The notes beneath the pieces were generated by a model that was given only the letters and a program-made list of their open reading frames with translations, made no database searches and was not told the origin of the DNA. The translations under genes were made by a program, and so were the position numbers. 64,000 nt of DNA from Clostridium felsineum DSM 794 (lineage in GTDB: Bacteria > Bacillota > Clostridia > Clostridiales > Clostridiaceae), in the NCBI RefSeq assembly GCF_002006355.2, contig NZ_CP096980.1, forward strand, positions 1,302,001 to 1,366,000. The letters are read 5' to 3'. Each line of letters opens with the position of its first letter. The stretch's first letter is position 1. Shown here piece after piece: positions 9,713-17,233 of the stretch.

Positions 9713-10311
9713 AAGTTTATAAGGTATTAACAATAATATTTTATTTAATAGCAGGAAGTATGAGCTTTGCAGAAATATATGGAACAATAATGGGAAATTA
9801 TATTACAATTAATGGATATTTAAGCTATAATGTAATGAATTTGATATTGTATTTGATTGCAATAGTAAATCATAGAAAATATAGAGCGTTAAGAAGAGTG
9901 TGTAAAGAATTGTTAGATGGAAAGAATGTAGAAAAAATAGATTATATGATTAAGGATCACAAATTCTACAAAGGAGGAGACTATTATATATTGGAATATT
10001 ACATAGAAGAAAAGCCATTTACAATGAAAGCTACGAAGATGGACTGTAGAAACAATAAAAATAATGAATATTATATAAGACCAGTATATGATAGAAAAGG
10101 TAGAGTTAAAGAACTGGTACCATATATGGACAAGAAAAATGTTTTTGATAAAGAAATTAGTTATGAGCGTGATCTGGAAAATTATAAGGAAATGCAAAGA
10201 TTGAAGGAAGAAAAGGAAGAAGAAAAACCTAAACATATAGAGTCTAAGGAGTTAGCATTACCAAAAACAAAAAGTAAGAGGATGAAAAAGAAATATAATA
10301 AACAAAGATAA
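9709..10311 (+). CDS. Two-TM putative immunity protein, family A copy A0
   Basis: 200 residues. There are two N-terminal TM helices (~6-26 and ~38-57). A soluble domain then carries the family signature: IDYM, CRNNKNNEYY, PVYDRKGR and YMDKKN. The tail is Lys-rich. The ATG overlaps the effector stop by four bases, the usual arrangement for a toxin and its cognate immunity gene. It has paralogues at 10477, 11932 and 13355, and a more distant family B at 11305, 12727 and 14160. The function is inferred from context; no known Pfam family was recognised. Confidence 0.7.
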   Translation: MKVYKVLTIIFYLIAGSMSFAEIYGTIMGNYITINGYLSYNVMNLILYLIAIVNHRKYRALRRVCKELLDGKNVEKIDYMIKDHKFYKGGDYYILEYYIEEKPFTMKATKMDCRNNKNNEYYIRPVYDRKGRVKELVPYMDKKNVFDKEISYERDLENYKEMQRLKEEKEEEKPKHIESKELALPKTKSKRMKKKYNKQR

Positions 10312-10381
10312 TATATATTAATGTCCATAAGTATTAAATTTAATTGCATTAGAAACTGAAGTAATTTGAGTCTGTATTTAG

Positions 10382-10477
10382 ACATTATTGTATAACAAAG
10401 AAGGTATAAGTAATGGATTTCATAGTGAATATTTTCCAGACGAGTTAAAAGCAATGGGATTAGGAGATGGTAAGTAA
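10382..10477 (+). pseudogene. Effector C-terminal tail remnant (type A)
   Basis: An unlisted 31-codon frame bounded upstream by a stop encodes TLLYNKEGISNGFHSEYF and then DELKAMGLGDGK. It aligns with the intact C-terminus of the effector at 8363 (LYNKEDVYSGFHMEYF). Its TAA shares one base with the ATG of the following family A copy, keeping the effector-immunity junction although the body of the effector is gone. Confidence 0.8.
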
Positions 10478-11166
10478 TGAGATTATATAAAGTGGTAGCA
10501 ATAATATTTTATCTTATAGCTGGATTTTTCGGATATATGGAAATTGCTGGAGTAATAACTGGAATAATACGAGGGAATCATGTAGCTATTAAATACTATA
10601 TACTTATTATAGCACTGAGTACTGTATTTTTTCTTATAGGACTAAGATATCATAAGAAGTATAGAAGATTAAGAAAAGCATATGGAGAACTACTGGATGG
10701 AAAGAATGTAAAGAGAATAGATTATATGGTCAAAACACAGAAGTTTTATAGGGGAGGATCATATTAAATAATTGAATTTTATATAGAAGGAAAAAACTTC
10801 TGTATGAGTGTTAGTACTATGGATTGTAGAAACAATAAAAATAATGAATATTACTTAAGACCGGTATACGACAGAAAGGGCAGAGTAAGAGAATTTGTAG
10901 TATATATGGACAAAAAAAATCTTCGTGATAAAGCTCATAGTTATAGTCAGGATGTTGAAAGATATAAGGAAATGGAGAGATTAAAGGAAGAAAATATAGA
11001 GGAAAAAGAAGAAAAGAATGAAAAAGCAATAAGACCAAAACCAAAGTTAAAGCATGTGAAAAATAATACTGCAGCTAGTAAAACACAAGAAATTTCTATC
11101 AACAATATAAGAAAGAAAACTAGCAGAAAAATGAGAAAAGAGTTTGAATTGGAGAAAAAGAAGTAA
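10477..11166 (+). pseudogene. Family A immunity-like gene A1 with in-frame stop
   Basis: Two frames (10477-10767 and 10804-11166) are really one gene broken by a TAA at 10765-10767. In copy A3 at 13355 the same place reads TAC (Tyr) within GGSYYIIEFYIEG. Removing the stop gives ~229 residues with two N-terminal TM helices, RIDYMV, DCRNNKNNEYY and the Lys-rich tail INNIRKKTSRKMRK. Sequence around the stop is otherwise almost identical to A3, so the mutation is recent. The second half could restart at the ATG at 10804, giving the soluble domain without the membrane anchor. Confidence 0.85.
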
Positions 11167-11176
11167 AGTGTATTGA

Positions 11177-11308
11177 GTCAAATTACCTACAATAGTGATT
11201 TTGTATAACACAGAAGGTACAAAGGATAGTTTCCATTTTAGCTATGTACCAGAAGAGGTAAAGTCAATAGAGGGTGGAATAAAATCAATATTTGGAGGTA
11301 AAAAATGA
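11177..11308 (+). pseudogene. Effector C-terminal tail remnant (type B)
   Basis: An open frame after a TGA encodes VKLPTIVILYNTEGTKD, then SFHFSYVPEEVKSIEGG and IKSIFGGKK. It matches the effector tail pattern (LYN-E, FH, Y, E) but has a longer end than type A. The TGA overlaps the ATG of the next family B gene in an ATGA junction. Repeated at 12599 and, damaged, at 14043. Confidence 0.78.
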
Positions 11309-11823
11309 TAAGATTTCAGAAGAGAGTAGCTATATTTTTTTATACAATAAGTATTGCAGCCATAGGCTTTGATATTTTATATACTATAAGATGTGGTATT
11401 GATTTTAGTTTGATTATGGGTAGTATGCTTTTTATCGTATTGTATATACCAGCAGCACACATAAATAAATGGCACAAAAATCAAATAGAAAGATATACAA
11501 AATTATTAAAAGCAGATAAGGCAGATAGAATAGATTATATAATAGACCATATTGATACAGTAAGGGGAAGAGCTTATAATATTCTATTCTATATTAATGG
11601 TGAGATGTGTGAATTGAGGATTCCAGCATATAAGTGTAAAAATAATAATAATTATGAATATTATTTAGAACCGATATATAAAAAGAATGGAAAGTTTAAA
11701 GATTTTATAGTGTATGCAGATAAAAATGAGTCTGATGAAAAATGCATAAATTCAGGAATTGAACTCAGAGAGTATGAGAAAAAACTATCAGAAGCACGTA
11801 GACAGAAGGCTAAGTATAGGTAA
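11305..11823 (+). CDS. Two-TM putative immunity protein, family B copy B1
   Basis: 172 residues. Two TM helices (~8-30, ~34-53) are followed by HINKWHKNQIERYTKLL and a soluble domain with RIDYII, CKNNNNYEYY, PIYKKNGK and VYADKNE. These motifs line up with family A, so A and B are diverged paralogues. The ATG overlaps the TGA of a type B tail remnant, with a GGAGG site inside that remnant. Close copies lie at 12727 and 14160. Function is inferred from context. Confidence 0.7.
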   Translation: MIRFQKRVAIFFYTISIAAIGFDILYTIRCGIDFSLIMGSMLFIVLYIPAAHINKWHKNQIERYTKLLKADKADRIDYIIDHIDTVRGRAYNILFYINGEMCELRIPAYKCKNNNNYEYYLEPIYKKNGKFKDFIVYADKNESDEKCINSGIELREYEKKLSEARRQKAKYR

Positions 11824-11935
11824 ATATACCATTCCTATATATTTACAAAACAAAGAGGACATATATAGTGGATTTCATATGGAGTATTTTAAAGGTGAAT
11901 TAAAGCCAATAAACTTAGGAGTTGATAATCGCTGA
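11822..11935 (+). pseudogene. Effector tail remnant nearly identical to the intact effector's C-terminus
   Basis: A frame overlapping the end of B1 encodes YLQNKEDIYSGFHMEYFKGE followed by LKPINLGVDNR and TGA. The intact effector ends with the same residues except for a few changes (KEDVYSG; LNPINLGVDNR). DNA identity is also high, so this piece was copied recently from the 3' end of the 8363 gene or its relative. Confidence 0.82.
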
Positions 11936-12588
11936 GAGTTTATAAGGGATTAACAATAATATTTTATTTAATAGCAGGATTTTTTGCTTATATGGAGATA
12001 GCCGGAATATTAAGAGGAATTCCTTTTAATTTAAAAGAAGATATGTTTATAATAGCATTTAGTGTTGTTTTTTTTCTTATTGGTCTGATAAATCATAGAA
12101 AATATAGAGCGTTAAGAAGAGTGTGTAAAGAATTGTTAGATGGAAAGAATGTAGAAAAAATAGATTATATGATTAAGGATCACAAATTCTACAAAGGAGG
12201 AGACTATTATATATTGGAATATTACATAGAAGGAAAGCCATTTACAATGAAAGCTACGAAGATGGACTGTAGAAACAACAAAAATAACGAATATTATTTA
12301 AGACCGGTATACGACAGAAAGGGCAGAGTGAGAGAATTTGTAGTATACATGGATAAAAAAAATCTTCAAAATAAGGTTTTTAATTATCTGGATGATCTTG
12401 AACAATATAAAGAAATGCAAAGATTAAAAGAAGAAAAGAATGAAAAAGCAATAAGACCAAAACCAAAGTTAAAGCATGTGAAAGATAATACTGCAACAAC
12501 TAAAGCACAAGAGGTTGCTATCAACAAGATAAGAAAGAAAACCAGCAGAAAAATGAGAAAACAATCTGAATTAGAGCAAAAAAAGTAA
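11932..12588 (+). CDS. Family A immunity-like gene A2, start codon decayed to CTG
   Basis: The frame is open from 11932, where the base pattern after GATAATCG matches the A0 start exactly except that ATG has become CTG. Reading from CTG gives RVYKGLTIIFYLIAGFF, the expected first TM helix. The first ATG (11992) would remove that helix. The middle of the protein (RRVCKELLDGKNVEKIDYM, then KDHKFYKGGDYY) equals A0, while the N-terminal TM region and the C-terminal INKIRKKTSRKMRK tail match A1/A3, so the gene is a mosaic. It may be translated weakly from CTG or be silenced. Confidence 0.65.
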   Translation: MRVYKGLTIIFYLIAGFFAYMEIAGILRGIPFNLKEDMFIIAFSVVFFLIGLINHRKYRALRRVCKELLDGKNVEKIDYMIKDHKFYKGGDYYILEYYIEGKPFTMKATKMDCRNNKNNEYYLRPVYDRKGRVREFVVYMDKKNLQNKVFNYLDDLEQYKEMQRLKEEKNEKAIRPKPKLKHVKDNTATTKAQEVAINKIRKKTSRKMRKQSELEQKK

Positions 12589-12598
12589 AGTGTATTGA

Positions 12599-12730
12599 GT
12601 CAAATTACCTACAATAGTGATTTTGTACAACACAGAAGGTACACAGGATAGTTTTCATTTTAGTTATGTACCAGAAGAGGTAAAGTCAATAGAGGGTGGA
12701 ATAAAATCCGTATTTGGAGGTAAGAGATGA
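12599..12730 (+). pseudogene. Effector C-terminal tail remnant (type B, second copy)
   Basis: The same frame and junction as at 11177: VKLPTIVILYNTEGTQD, SFHFSYVPEEVKSIEGG, IKSVFGGKR, stop. Its TGA overlaps the ATG of B2. The open frame is intact across ~43 codons, with only a few substitutions against the first copy. Confidence 0.78.
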
Positions 12731-13245
12731 TAAGATTACAGAAGAGATTCGCCATATTTTTTTATACAATAAGTATTGCAGCAATAGGCTTTGATATTTT
12801 ATATACTATAAAATGTGGTATCGATTTTAGTTTGATTATGAGTAGCATGTTTCTCATTGTATTTTATATACCAGCAGCACATATAAACAAATGGCACAAA
12901 AATCAAATAGAAAGATATACAAAATTATTAAAAGCAGACAAGGTAGACAGAATAGATTATATGATAGATCATATTGATACAGTAAGAGGAAGAGCATATA
13001 ATATTCTATTTTATATTAATGGTGAAATGTGTGAATTGAGGATTCCAGCATATAAATGTAAAAATAATAATAATTATGATTATTATTTAGAACCAATATA
13101 TAAAAAGAATGGAAAGTTTAAAGATTTTATAGCATATGCGGATAAAAAGGAGTCTGATGAAAAATGCATAAATTCAGGAGTTGAACTCAGGGAGTATGAG
13201 AAAAAATTATCGCAAGCACGTAGACAGAGGAATAAAGATAAGTAA
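12727..13245 (+). CDS. Two-TM putative immunity protein, family B copy B2
   Basis: 172 residues, very close to B1 and B3 across the whole length: two TM helices, RIDYMIDHIDTVRGRAY, CKNNNNYDYY, PIYKKNGK and YADKKE. It differs mostly in the second TM helix and the last residues. ATGA overlap with the upstream tail remnant; GGAGG site at 12716-12720. Likely membrane immunity protein by context. Confidence 0.7.
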   Translation: MIRLQKRFAIFFYTISIAAIGFDILYTIKCGIDFSLIMSSMFLIVFYIPAAHINKWHKNQIERYTKLLKADKVDRIDYMIDHIDTVRGRAYNILFYINGEMCELRIPAYKCKNNNNYDYYLEPIYKKNGKFKDFIAYADKKESDEKCINSGVELREYEKKLSQARRQRNKDK

Positions 13246-13280
13246 AATAACGAAGGTAAGTATACCACCATATATATTAA

Positions 13281-13355
13281 GGTGTAAGTAGTGGATTTTA
13301 TAGCAAATATTTTCTAGGGGAGTTAAAGGTGATGGGACTAGGAGATAGTAAGTAA
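13281..13355 (+). pseudogene. Effector C-terminal tail remnant (type A, short)
   Basis: 24 codons encode GVSSGFYSKYFLGELKVMGL then GDSK and TAA, matching the type A tail at 10382. The part equivalent to LYNKE lies just upstream in another frame, so a small deletion has broken it. The TAA shares its last base with the ATG of A3. Confidence 0.7.
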
Positions 13356-14032
13356 TGAGATTATATAAAGTGGTAGCAATAATATTTTATCTTATATCGG
13401 GATTTTTTGCATGTATGGAGATAGCTGGAATATTAAGAGGGATTCCTTTTAGTTTTAAAAATGATATGTTTATAATAGCATTTACTATGATATTTTTTCT
13501 TATAGGACTAAGATATCATAAGAAGTATAGAAGATTAAGAAAAGCATATGGAGAACTACTGGATGGAAAGAACATAAAGAGAATAGATTATATGGTCAAG
13601 ACACAGAAGTTTTATAGGGGAGGATCATATTACATAATTGAATTTTATATAGAAGGAAAAAACTTCTGTATGAGTGTTAGTACTACGGATTGTAGAAACA
13701 ATAAAAATAATGAATATTACTTAAGACCAGTATACGACAGAAAGGGCAGAGTAAGAGAATTTGTAGTATATATGGACAAAAAAAATCTTCGTGATAAAGC
13801 TCATAGTTATAGTCAGGATGTTAAAAGATATAAGGAAATGGAGAGATTGAAGGAAGAAAATATAGAGGAAAAAGAAGGAAAGAATGAAAAAGCAATAAGA
13901 CCAAAACCAAAGTTAAAGCATGTAAAAGATAATGTTGTAGATAGCAAAACACAAGAAATTTCTATCAACAATATAAGAAAGAAAACTAGCAGAAAAATGA
14001 GAAAAGAGTTTGAATTGGAGAAAAAGAAATAA
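13355..14032 (+). CDS. Two-TM putative immunity protein, family A copy A3
   Basis: 225 residues and the best-preserved family A copy. TM helices lie at ~6-25 and ~36-54; the soluble domain has LLDGKNIKRIDYM, GGSYYIIEFYIEGKNF, DCRNNKNNEYY and PVYDRKGRVREF, and the tail contains RKKTSRKMRKEFELEKKK. It shows what A1 encoded before its nonsense mutation. The basic tail could bind membrane lipids or a partner. It is coupled by a TAATG junction to a tail remnant. Confidence 0.72.
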   Translation: MRLYKVVAIIFYLISGFFACMEIAGILRGIPFSFKNDMFIIAFTMIFFLIGLRYHKKYRRLRKAYGELLDGKNIKRIDYMVKTQKFYRGGSYYIIEFYIEGKNFCMSVSTTDCRNNKNNEYYLRPVYDRKGRVREFVVYMDKKNLRDKAHSYSQDVKRYKEMERLKEENIEEKEGKNEKAIRPKPKLKHVKDNVVDSKTQEISINNIRKKTSRKMRKEFELEKKK

Positions 14033-14042
14033 AGTGTATTGA

Positions 14043-14163
14043 GTCAAATTACCTACAATAGTGATTTTGTACAACACAGAATAGTTTCCATTTTAGCTAT
14101 GTACCAGAAGAGGTAAAGTCAATAGAAGGTGGAATAAAATCCGTATTTGGAGGTAAGAGATGA
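14043..14163 (+). pseudogene. Effector tail remnant (type B) broken by an 11-base deletion
   Basis: Compared with the copies at 11177 and 12599, 11 bases are missing after the codons for LYNTE, which creates a TAG at 14082. Downstream the VPEEVKSIEGG and FGGKR frame resumes and its TGA still overlaps the B3 ATG. The GGAGG used by B3 is kept. Confidence 0.75.
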
Positions 14164-14675
14164 TAAGATTTCAGAAGAGAGTAGCTATATTTTTTTATAC
14201 AATAAGTATTGCAGCCATATGCTTTGATATTTTATATACTATAAGATGTGGTATTGATTTTAGTTTGATTATGGGTAGTATGCTTTTTATAGTATTTTAT
14301 ATACCAGCAGCACATATAAACAAATGGCACAAAAATCAAATAGAAAGATATACAAAATTATTAAAAGCAGATAAGGTAGACAGAATAGATTATATGATAG
14401 AACAGATTGATACAGTAAGAGGAAGAGCCTATAATATTATATTCTATATTAATGGTGAAATATGTGAATTAAGGATTCCAGCATATAAATGTAAAAATAA
14501 TAATAATTATGAGTATTATTTAGAACCAATATATAAAAAAAGTGGAAAGTTTAAAGATTTTATAGTGTATGCGGATAAAAAAAATGTTTATGAAAAGTGT
14601 GGAAACCATACTAATGAAATTAGAGAGTATGAGAAAAAACTATCACAAACACGTAGACAGAAAGCTAATAAGTAA
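14160..14675 (+). CDS. Two-TM putative immunity protein, family B copy B3
   Basis: 171 residues. The N-terminal half is almost identical to B1, while the end differs (KKNVYEKCGNHTNEIREYEKK). It has two TM helices, RIDYMIEQIDTVRGRAY, CKNNNNYEYY and PIYKKSGKF. An ATGA junction overlaps the broken tail remnant, and a GGAGG site lies 7 bases upstream. Same inferred role as B1 and B2. Confidence 0.7.
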   Translation: MIRFQKRVAIFFYTISIAAICFDILYTIRCGIDFSLIMGSMLFIVFYIPAAHINKWHKNQIERYTKLLKADKVDRIDYMIEQIDTVRGRAYNIIFYINGEICELRIPAYKCKNNNNYEYYLEPIYKKSGKFKDFIVYADKKNVYEKCGNHTNEIREYEKKLSQTRRQKANK

Positions 14676-14738
14676 GAATATCTCGAAAGAAAGTAAGCAG
14701 TGGCTAGTAGATGGTGAACAGTATTTTGGAGGTAAAAG

Positions 14739-14822
14739 ATGATAAGATTTAAGAAGCGAGTAGCTATATTTTTTTATACAAAGCTTGAAGAAAGAAAATA
14801 TATGAGAATATGGGAAAATTGA
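14739..14822 (+). pseudogene. Truncated fourth family B copy
   Basis: A 27-codon frame begins MIRFKKRVAIFFYTK, the family B N-terminus, then leaves the family sequence (LEERKYMRIWEN) and stops. A GGAGG site precedes it, and the frame just before encodes EQYFGGKR with a TGA overlapping the ATG, the usual tail junction. The gene was cut by a deletion soon after its first TM segment began. It marks the 3' end of the array. Confidence 0.75.
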
Positions 14823-14871
14823 TAATGTTTATATGGATAAATGACTAAAATTTTCAGCAGGAGGCAAAACA

Positions 14872-15306
14872 ATGGCAGATAAAATTAAAGTTGGATTAAA
14901 TGAACTAATGCATGCTTCAGATATGTTTGATAAAGCAGCTAAAGATTGTGCTGAAATAAAACAAAATATAGAATCGGCAACGGAAAAATTGACGGATAAT
15001 TGGAATGGAGAGAGTTATAAGGCTTTTGTAAAAACATATTTTATTTTGGATAGAAATATGGATACATATACTGAAATATTAGAAGAATACTCTAAAGCTT
15101 TAATTGATATAGCACAGGTGTACAAAAATCGAGATGAGGCCACAGCAAAAGCTATGTCAAAGGCCATAAAAGAAACAAGTGAGGCAAAACAACAAGAACA
15201 ATTGGAAGAAGAAAAAAGAAAGATGGGAATGGGAAATTACAGTGATAGCCCAAGTTATTCTGGTTATCCAGCTGCATCACAGTATTATGAAAATCAAACC
15301 AAATAA
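14872..15306 (+). CDS. Long WXG100-like protein (WNG motif)
   Basis: 144 residues, predicted helical hairpin. The turn is WNG within DNWNGESYKAF at ~residue 43, instead of the more usual WEG. The second helix runs past the usual 100 residues into a Glu/Lys-rich segment and a Tyr/Ser/Pro tail. It is paralogous to the 18157 protein, which sits directly before an effector, so it probably partnered an effector that has been lost here. GGAGG site; ATG start. Probably exported by EssC or acting as an effector partner. Confidence 0.8.
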   Translation: MADKIKVGLNELMHASDMFDKAAKDCAEIKQNIESATEKLTDNWNGESYKAFVKTYFILDRNMDTYTEILEEYSKALIDIAQVYKNRDEATAKAMSKAIKETSEAKQQEQLEEEKRKMGMGNYSDSPSYSGYPAASQYYENQTK

Positions 15307-15344
15307 AACTAATATTAAAAACTTAATCTTTATAAGTCTTCTTT

Positions 15345-15440
15345 CTTATAGCGCTAAGATATTATATGAAGTATATAAGATTAGGAAAAGCATATGGAGA
15401 ATTATTTGATGAAAGGAATATAAAAAGGAGAAGATTATGG
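15345..15440 (+). pseudogene. Internal fragment of a family A immunity gene
   Basis: Read in frame, these bases encode LIALRYYMKYIRLGKAYGEL, then FDERNIKRRRLW. They match LIGLRYHKKYRRLRKAYGEL and LLDGKNVKRIDYM of A1/A3, and the DNA match is also clear. No start or membrane segment remains. The fragment ends on the ATG of the TPR gene, whose AAAGGAG ribosome site lies within it. Confidence 0.75.
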
Positions 15441-16789
15441 AGTACCAAGAAGTTTCGAGAGCACAAGAATATAATAACAGAGGACTAATATTTATTGAAA
15501 GAAATCAGGGAGACGAAGCTTTAAAATATTTTAATAAGGCAATAGCAGAAGATGGAAATTTTAAAGAGGCATATCTAAATAAGGCTGATTTATGCTTAGC
15601 AATAAACAAGCTAGATGAAGCAATGGATTGTTATAACAGGGTTATAGTGAAGTATCCCAATGAAAGCATGGCTTATTTTGGAAAAGCTAATATATTGTTT
15701 TTTTATAAAGATAACATAAAAGGAGCTATAGAACTATACAATAAGGCAATTTATTTGGGAGAAAAAAGTGAAGGTGTATATTGTAATTTAGGACTTTGCA
15801 TGGAAGCCCTTGGAGAATTAGAAGAAGCTATAAAGTGGTTTGATAGAGCAATAATAGCAAATATTCAAAACACAAGAATAATGAACAAAAGGGCAGCATT
15901 GTTAGTTAAGCTTAGAAGATTTGATGAAGCGATAGAATGTTATGATAAAGTACTTAAAATTGAAGTGGATAATGAAGAAGCCTATCATTTTAAGGCGGTA
16001 CTATTGGGTGAGTTAGGCAAAATAGAAGAAGCACTAGAAACAATAGCTGCAGCAGAAGCATTATTAGGTGAACAGATGACTTTAGATTATGACAAAGCCA
16101 TATTATTCGAAAAACAGAAAAACTTCGAAAAAGCTTTAGAGTGTGTAGATAAGTCCTTAGTGTTTGATGAAGCTAATGTTTTATTAATATTAAAAAAAGG
16201 ACAATTGCTCACTTATCTAAAGAAAACGGATGAAGCCAAATTAGTATATGATCAAATTTCAGAGTTTCACCCAAATAATATGGAAGGAAAGTTTGCAAAA
16301 GCAAATCTATGTATGTTACTTGGAGAATATGAAGATACGGAAAATTTATTTAAAGAAATAATATATAAACTAGAGGATGAAGACCCTATTCTAATTAATT
16401 CATACTATTACAGAGCTTTAAATTTAAAAAGGCTAGGTAGGTTAGAAGAAGCAGAAACAGCCTACAGGGAAGCAATAAAGAAATATAATTTTCTAATTAT
16501 TAAATATCCATATGATGATAAATTAAACTTTTTAAAGGCTAATTGCTTGAGAGATACAGGAGACTATGAAAAGGCAGAAGAGCTTTATGAATACATAATT
16601 GATTTAGATGGAAATTTTGTAGATGCATATTTAATGAGAGCAAGAAATAGAATCAGTTTAAATAGATATAAAGAGGCTAGAGAAGACTTAAACGAAGTAA
16701 TAAAAATAAACCCAGCATATAGGGATTTAATAGAATTAGATGAACAATTTAAAGAAATTCTAAATACTAAGGATGAAAACTATAGATAA
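15437..16789 (+). CDS. TPR-repeat protein, T7SS module copy 1
   Basis: 450 residues made of about eleven tetratricopeptide repeats from residue ~7 to the end (for example DEALKYFNKAI, EEAIKWFDRAI, AEELYEYIIDLD), without signal peptide or TM segment. TPR superhelices bind protein partners. It heads a TPR / ~100-aa helical / WXG100 module that occurs again at 20839-22865, so a chaperone or adaptor role for T7SS substrates is a reasonable inference. A transcription or stress-scaffold role is the alternative. RBS AAAGGAG, seven bases before ATG. Confidence 0.82.
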   Translation: MEYQEVSRAQEYNNRGLIFIERNQGDEALKYFNKAIAEDGNFKEAYLNKADLCLAINKLDEAMDCYNRVIVKYPNESMAYFGKANILFFYKDNIKGAIELYNKAIYLGEKSEGVYCNLGLCMEALGELEEAIKWFDRAIIANIQNTRIMNKRAALLVKLRRFDEAIECYDKVLKIEVDNEEAYHFKAVLLGELGKIEEALETIAAAEALLGEQMTLDYDKAILFEKQKNFEKALECVDKSLVFDEANVLLILKKGQLLTYLKKTDEAKLVYDQISEFHPNNMEGKFAKANLCMLLGEYEDTENLFKEIIYKLEDEDPILINSYYYRALNLKRLGRLEEAETAYREAIKKYNFLIIKYPYDDKLNFLKANCLRDTGDYEKAEELYEYIIDLDGNFVDAYLMRARNRISLNRYKEAREDLNEVIKINPAYRDLIELDEQFKEILNTKDENYR

Positions 16790-16816
16790 AGATTAAGTTG
16801 CAGGAGGAAAAACAAT

Positions 16817-17116
16817 ATGAATTCAGGTGAAATAAAAGTAGATGAGGAAGCTTGTGCAGAGACTATAAGTAGTTTGAAGGCAGCTAGTGACAGTGCAGAT
16901 GAGGCATACAGCTTAGTGTCTAGATCTAATTTACATATAGAAGATGGCTTAAGAGGAAATGTAGTAATACCTATTACTGATGAGTACAACAAAATAGTTA
17001 AAGAAATAAAAAAAATTGAGGATGATATAGACCAAGATACATCAGCAGTAAATAAGATAGTATCAAGTTTTGAAATTGAGGATAAAAAATTAGCTCAAAG
17101 TAGTATTAGAAGATAG
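16817..17116 (+). CDS. Small helical T7SS-associated protein (Lap/DUF3130-like candidate)
   Basis: 99 residues, all-helical, without a WXG motif. It starts MNSGEIKVDEEACAETISSL and ends with a long helix (SSFEIEDKKLAQSS). The last part resembles FEEADRKIAQSE of the 22207 protein, which holds the same position in the second module. In streptococcal LXG operons such WXG100-like small proteins (Lap families) bind the effector N-terminus for export; the assignment here is by size, fold and position. AGGAGG site. Confidence 0.68.
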   Translation: MNSGEIKVDEEACAETISSLKAASDSADEAYSLVSRSNLHIEDGLRGNVVIPITDEYNKIVKEIKKIEDDIDQDTSAVNKIVSSFEIEDKKLAQSSIRR

Positions 17117-17117
17117 G

Positions 17118-17189
17118 AACTTTTAGTCATTGCACAGTGGATAGTGATAACACTAACTAAATTACATTTGCAAGGATAAACTAAAAGTT
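17118..17189 (+). promoter_or_regulatory. Nested inverted repeats, candidate structured leader
   Basis: Three nested complementary pairs: AACTTTTAGT (17118) with ACTAAAAGTT (17180), TTGCA with TGCAA inside them, and TAGTG-ATAA-CACTA at the centre. Together they could fold into one long branched hairpin between two genes of the same module. No U-tract follows, so it is not a standard terminator; mRNA processing or stability control is possible. Confidence 0.4.
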
Positions 17190-17233
17190 TGAAGTAGATA
17201 AATGATAACATATATATAAGGAGACGAAGTTTA

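Larger units (their letters stand above)
10477..14675 (+). repeat. Three tandem copies of a ~1.4-kb A+B immunity-gene unit
   Basis: Units begin at 10477, 11932 and 13355, with spacing 1455 and 1423 bases. Each holds a family A gene, a ~130-base spacer with an effector-tail remnant, a family B gene, and a second spacer with another tail remnant. The A-to-B spacers at 11167, 12589 and 14033 start with the same AGTGTATTGAGTCAAATTAC sequence. An extra A copy (9709) precedes the array and a truncated B copy (14739) follows it. Unequal crossing-over is the likely source. Confidence 0.88.

Noticed and set aside
10477..14675. Repeated blocks that could be mistaken for a CRISPR array or a mobile repeat
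   Set aside because: The units are ~1.4 kb, coding and unevenly diverged, with no short regular repeats, spacers, transposase or terminal inverted repeats.
15179..15409. 76-residue open frame overlapping the end of the WNG gene
   Set aside because: It overlaps the real 14872 gene in another frame; its latter part is an out-of-frame reading of the family A fragment.
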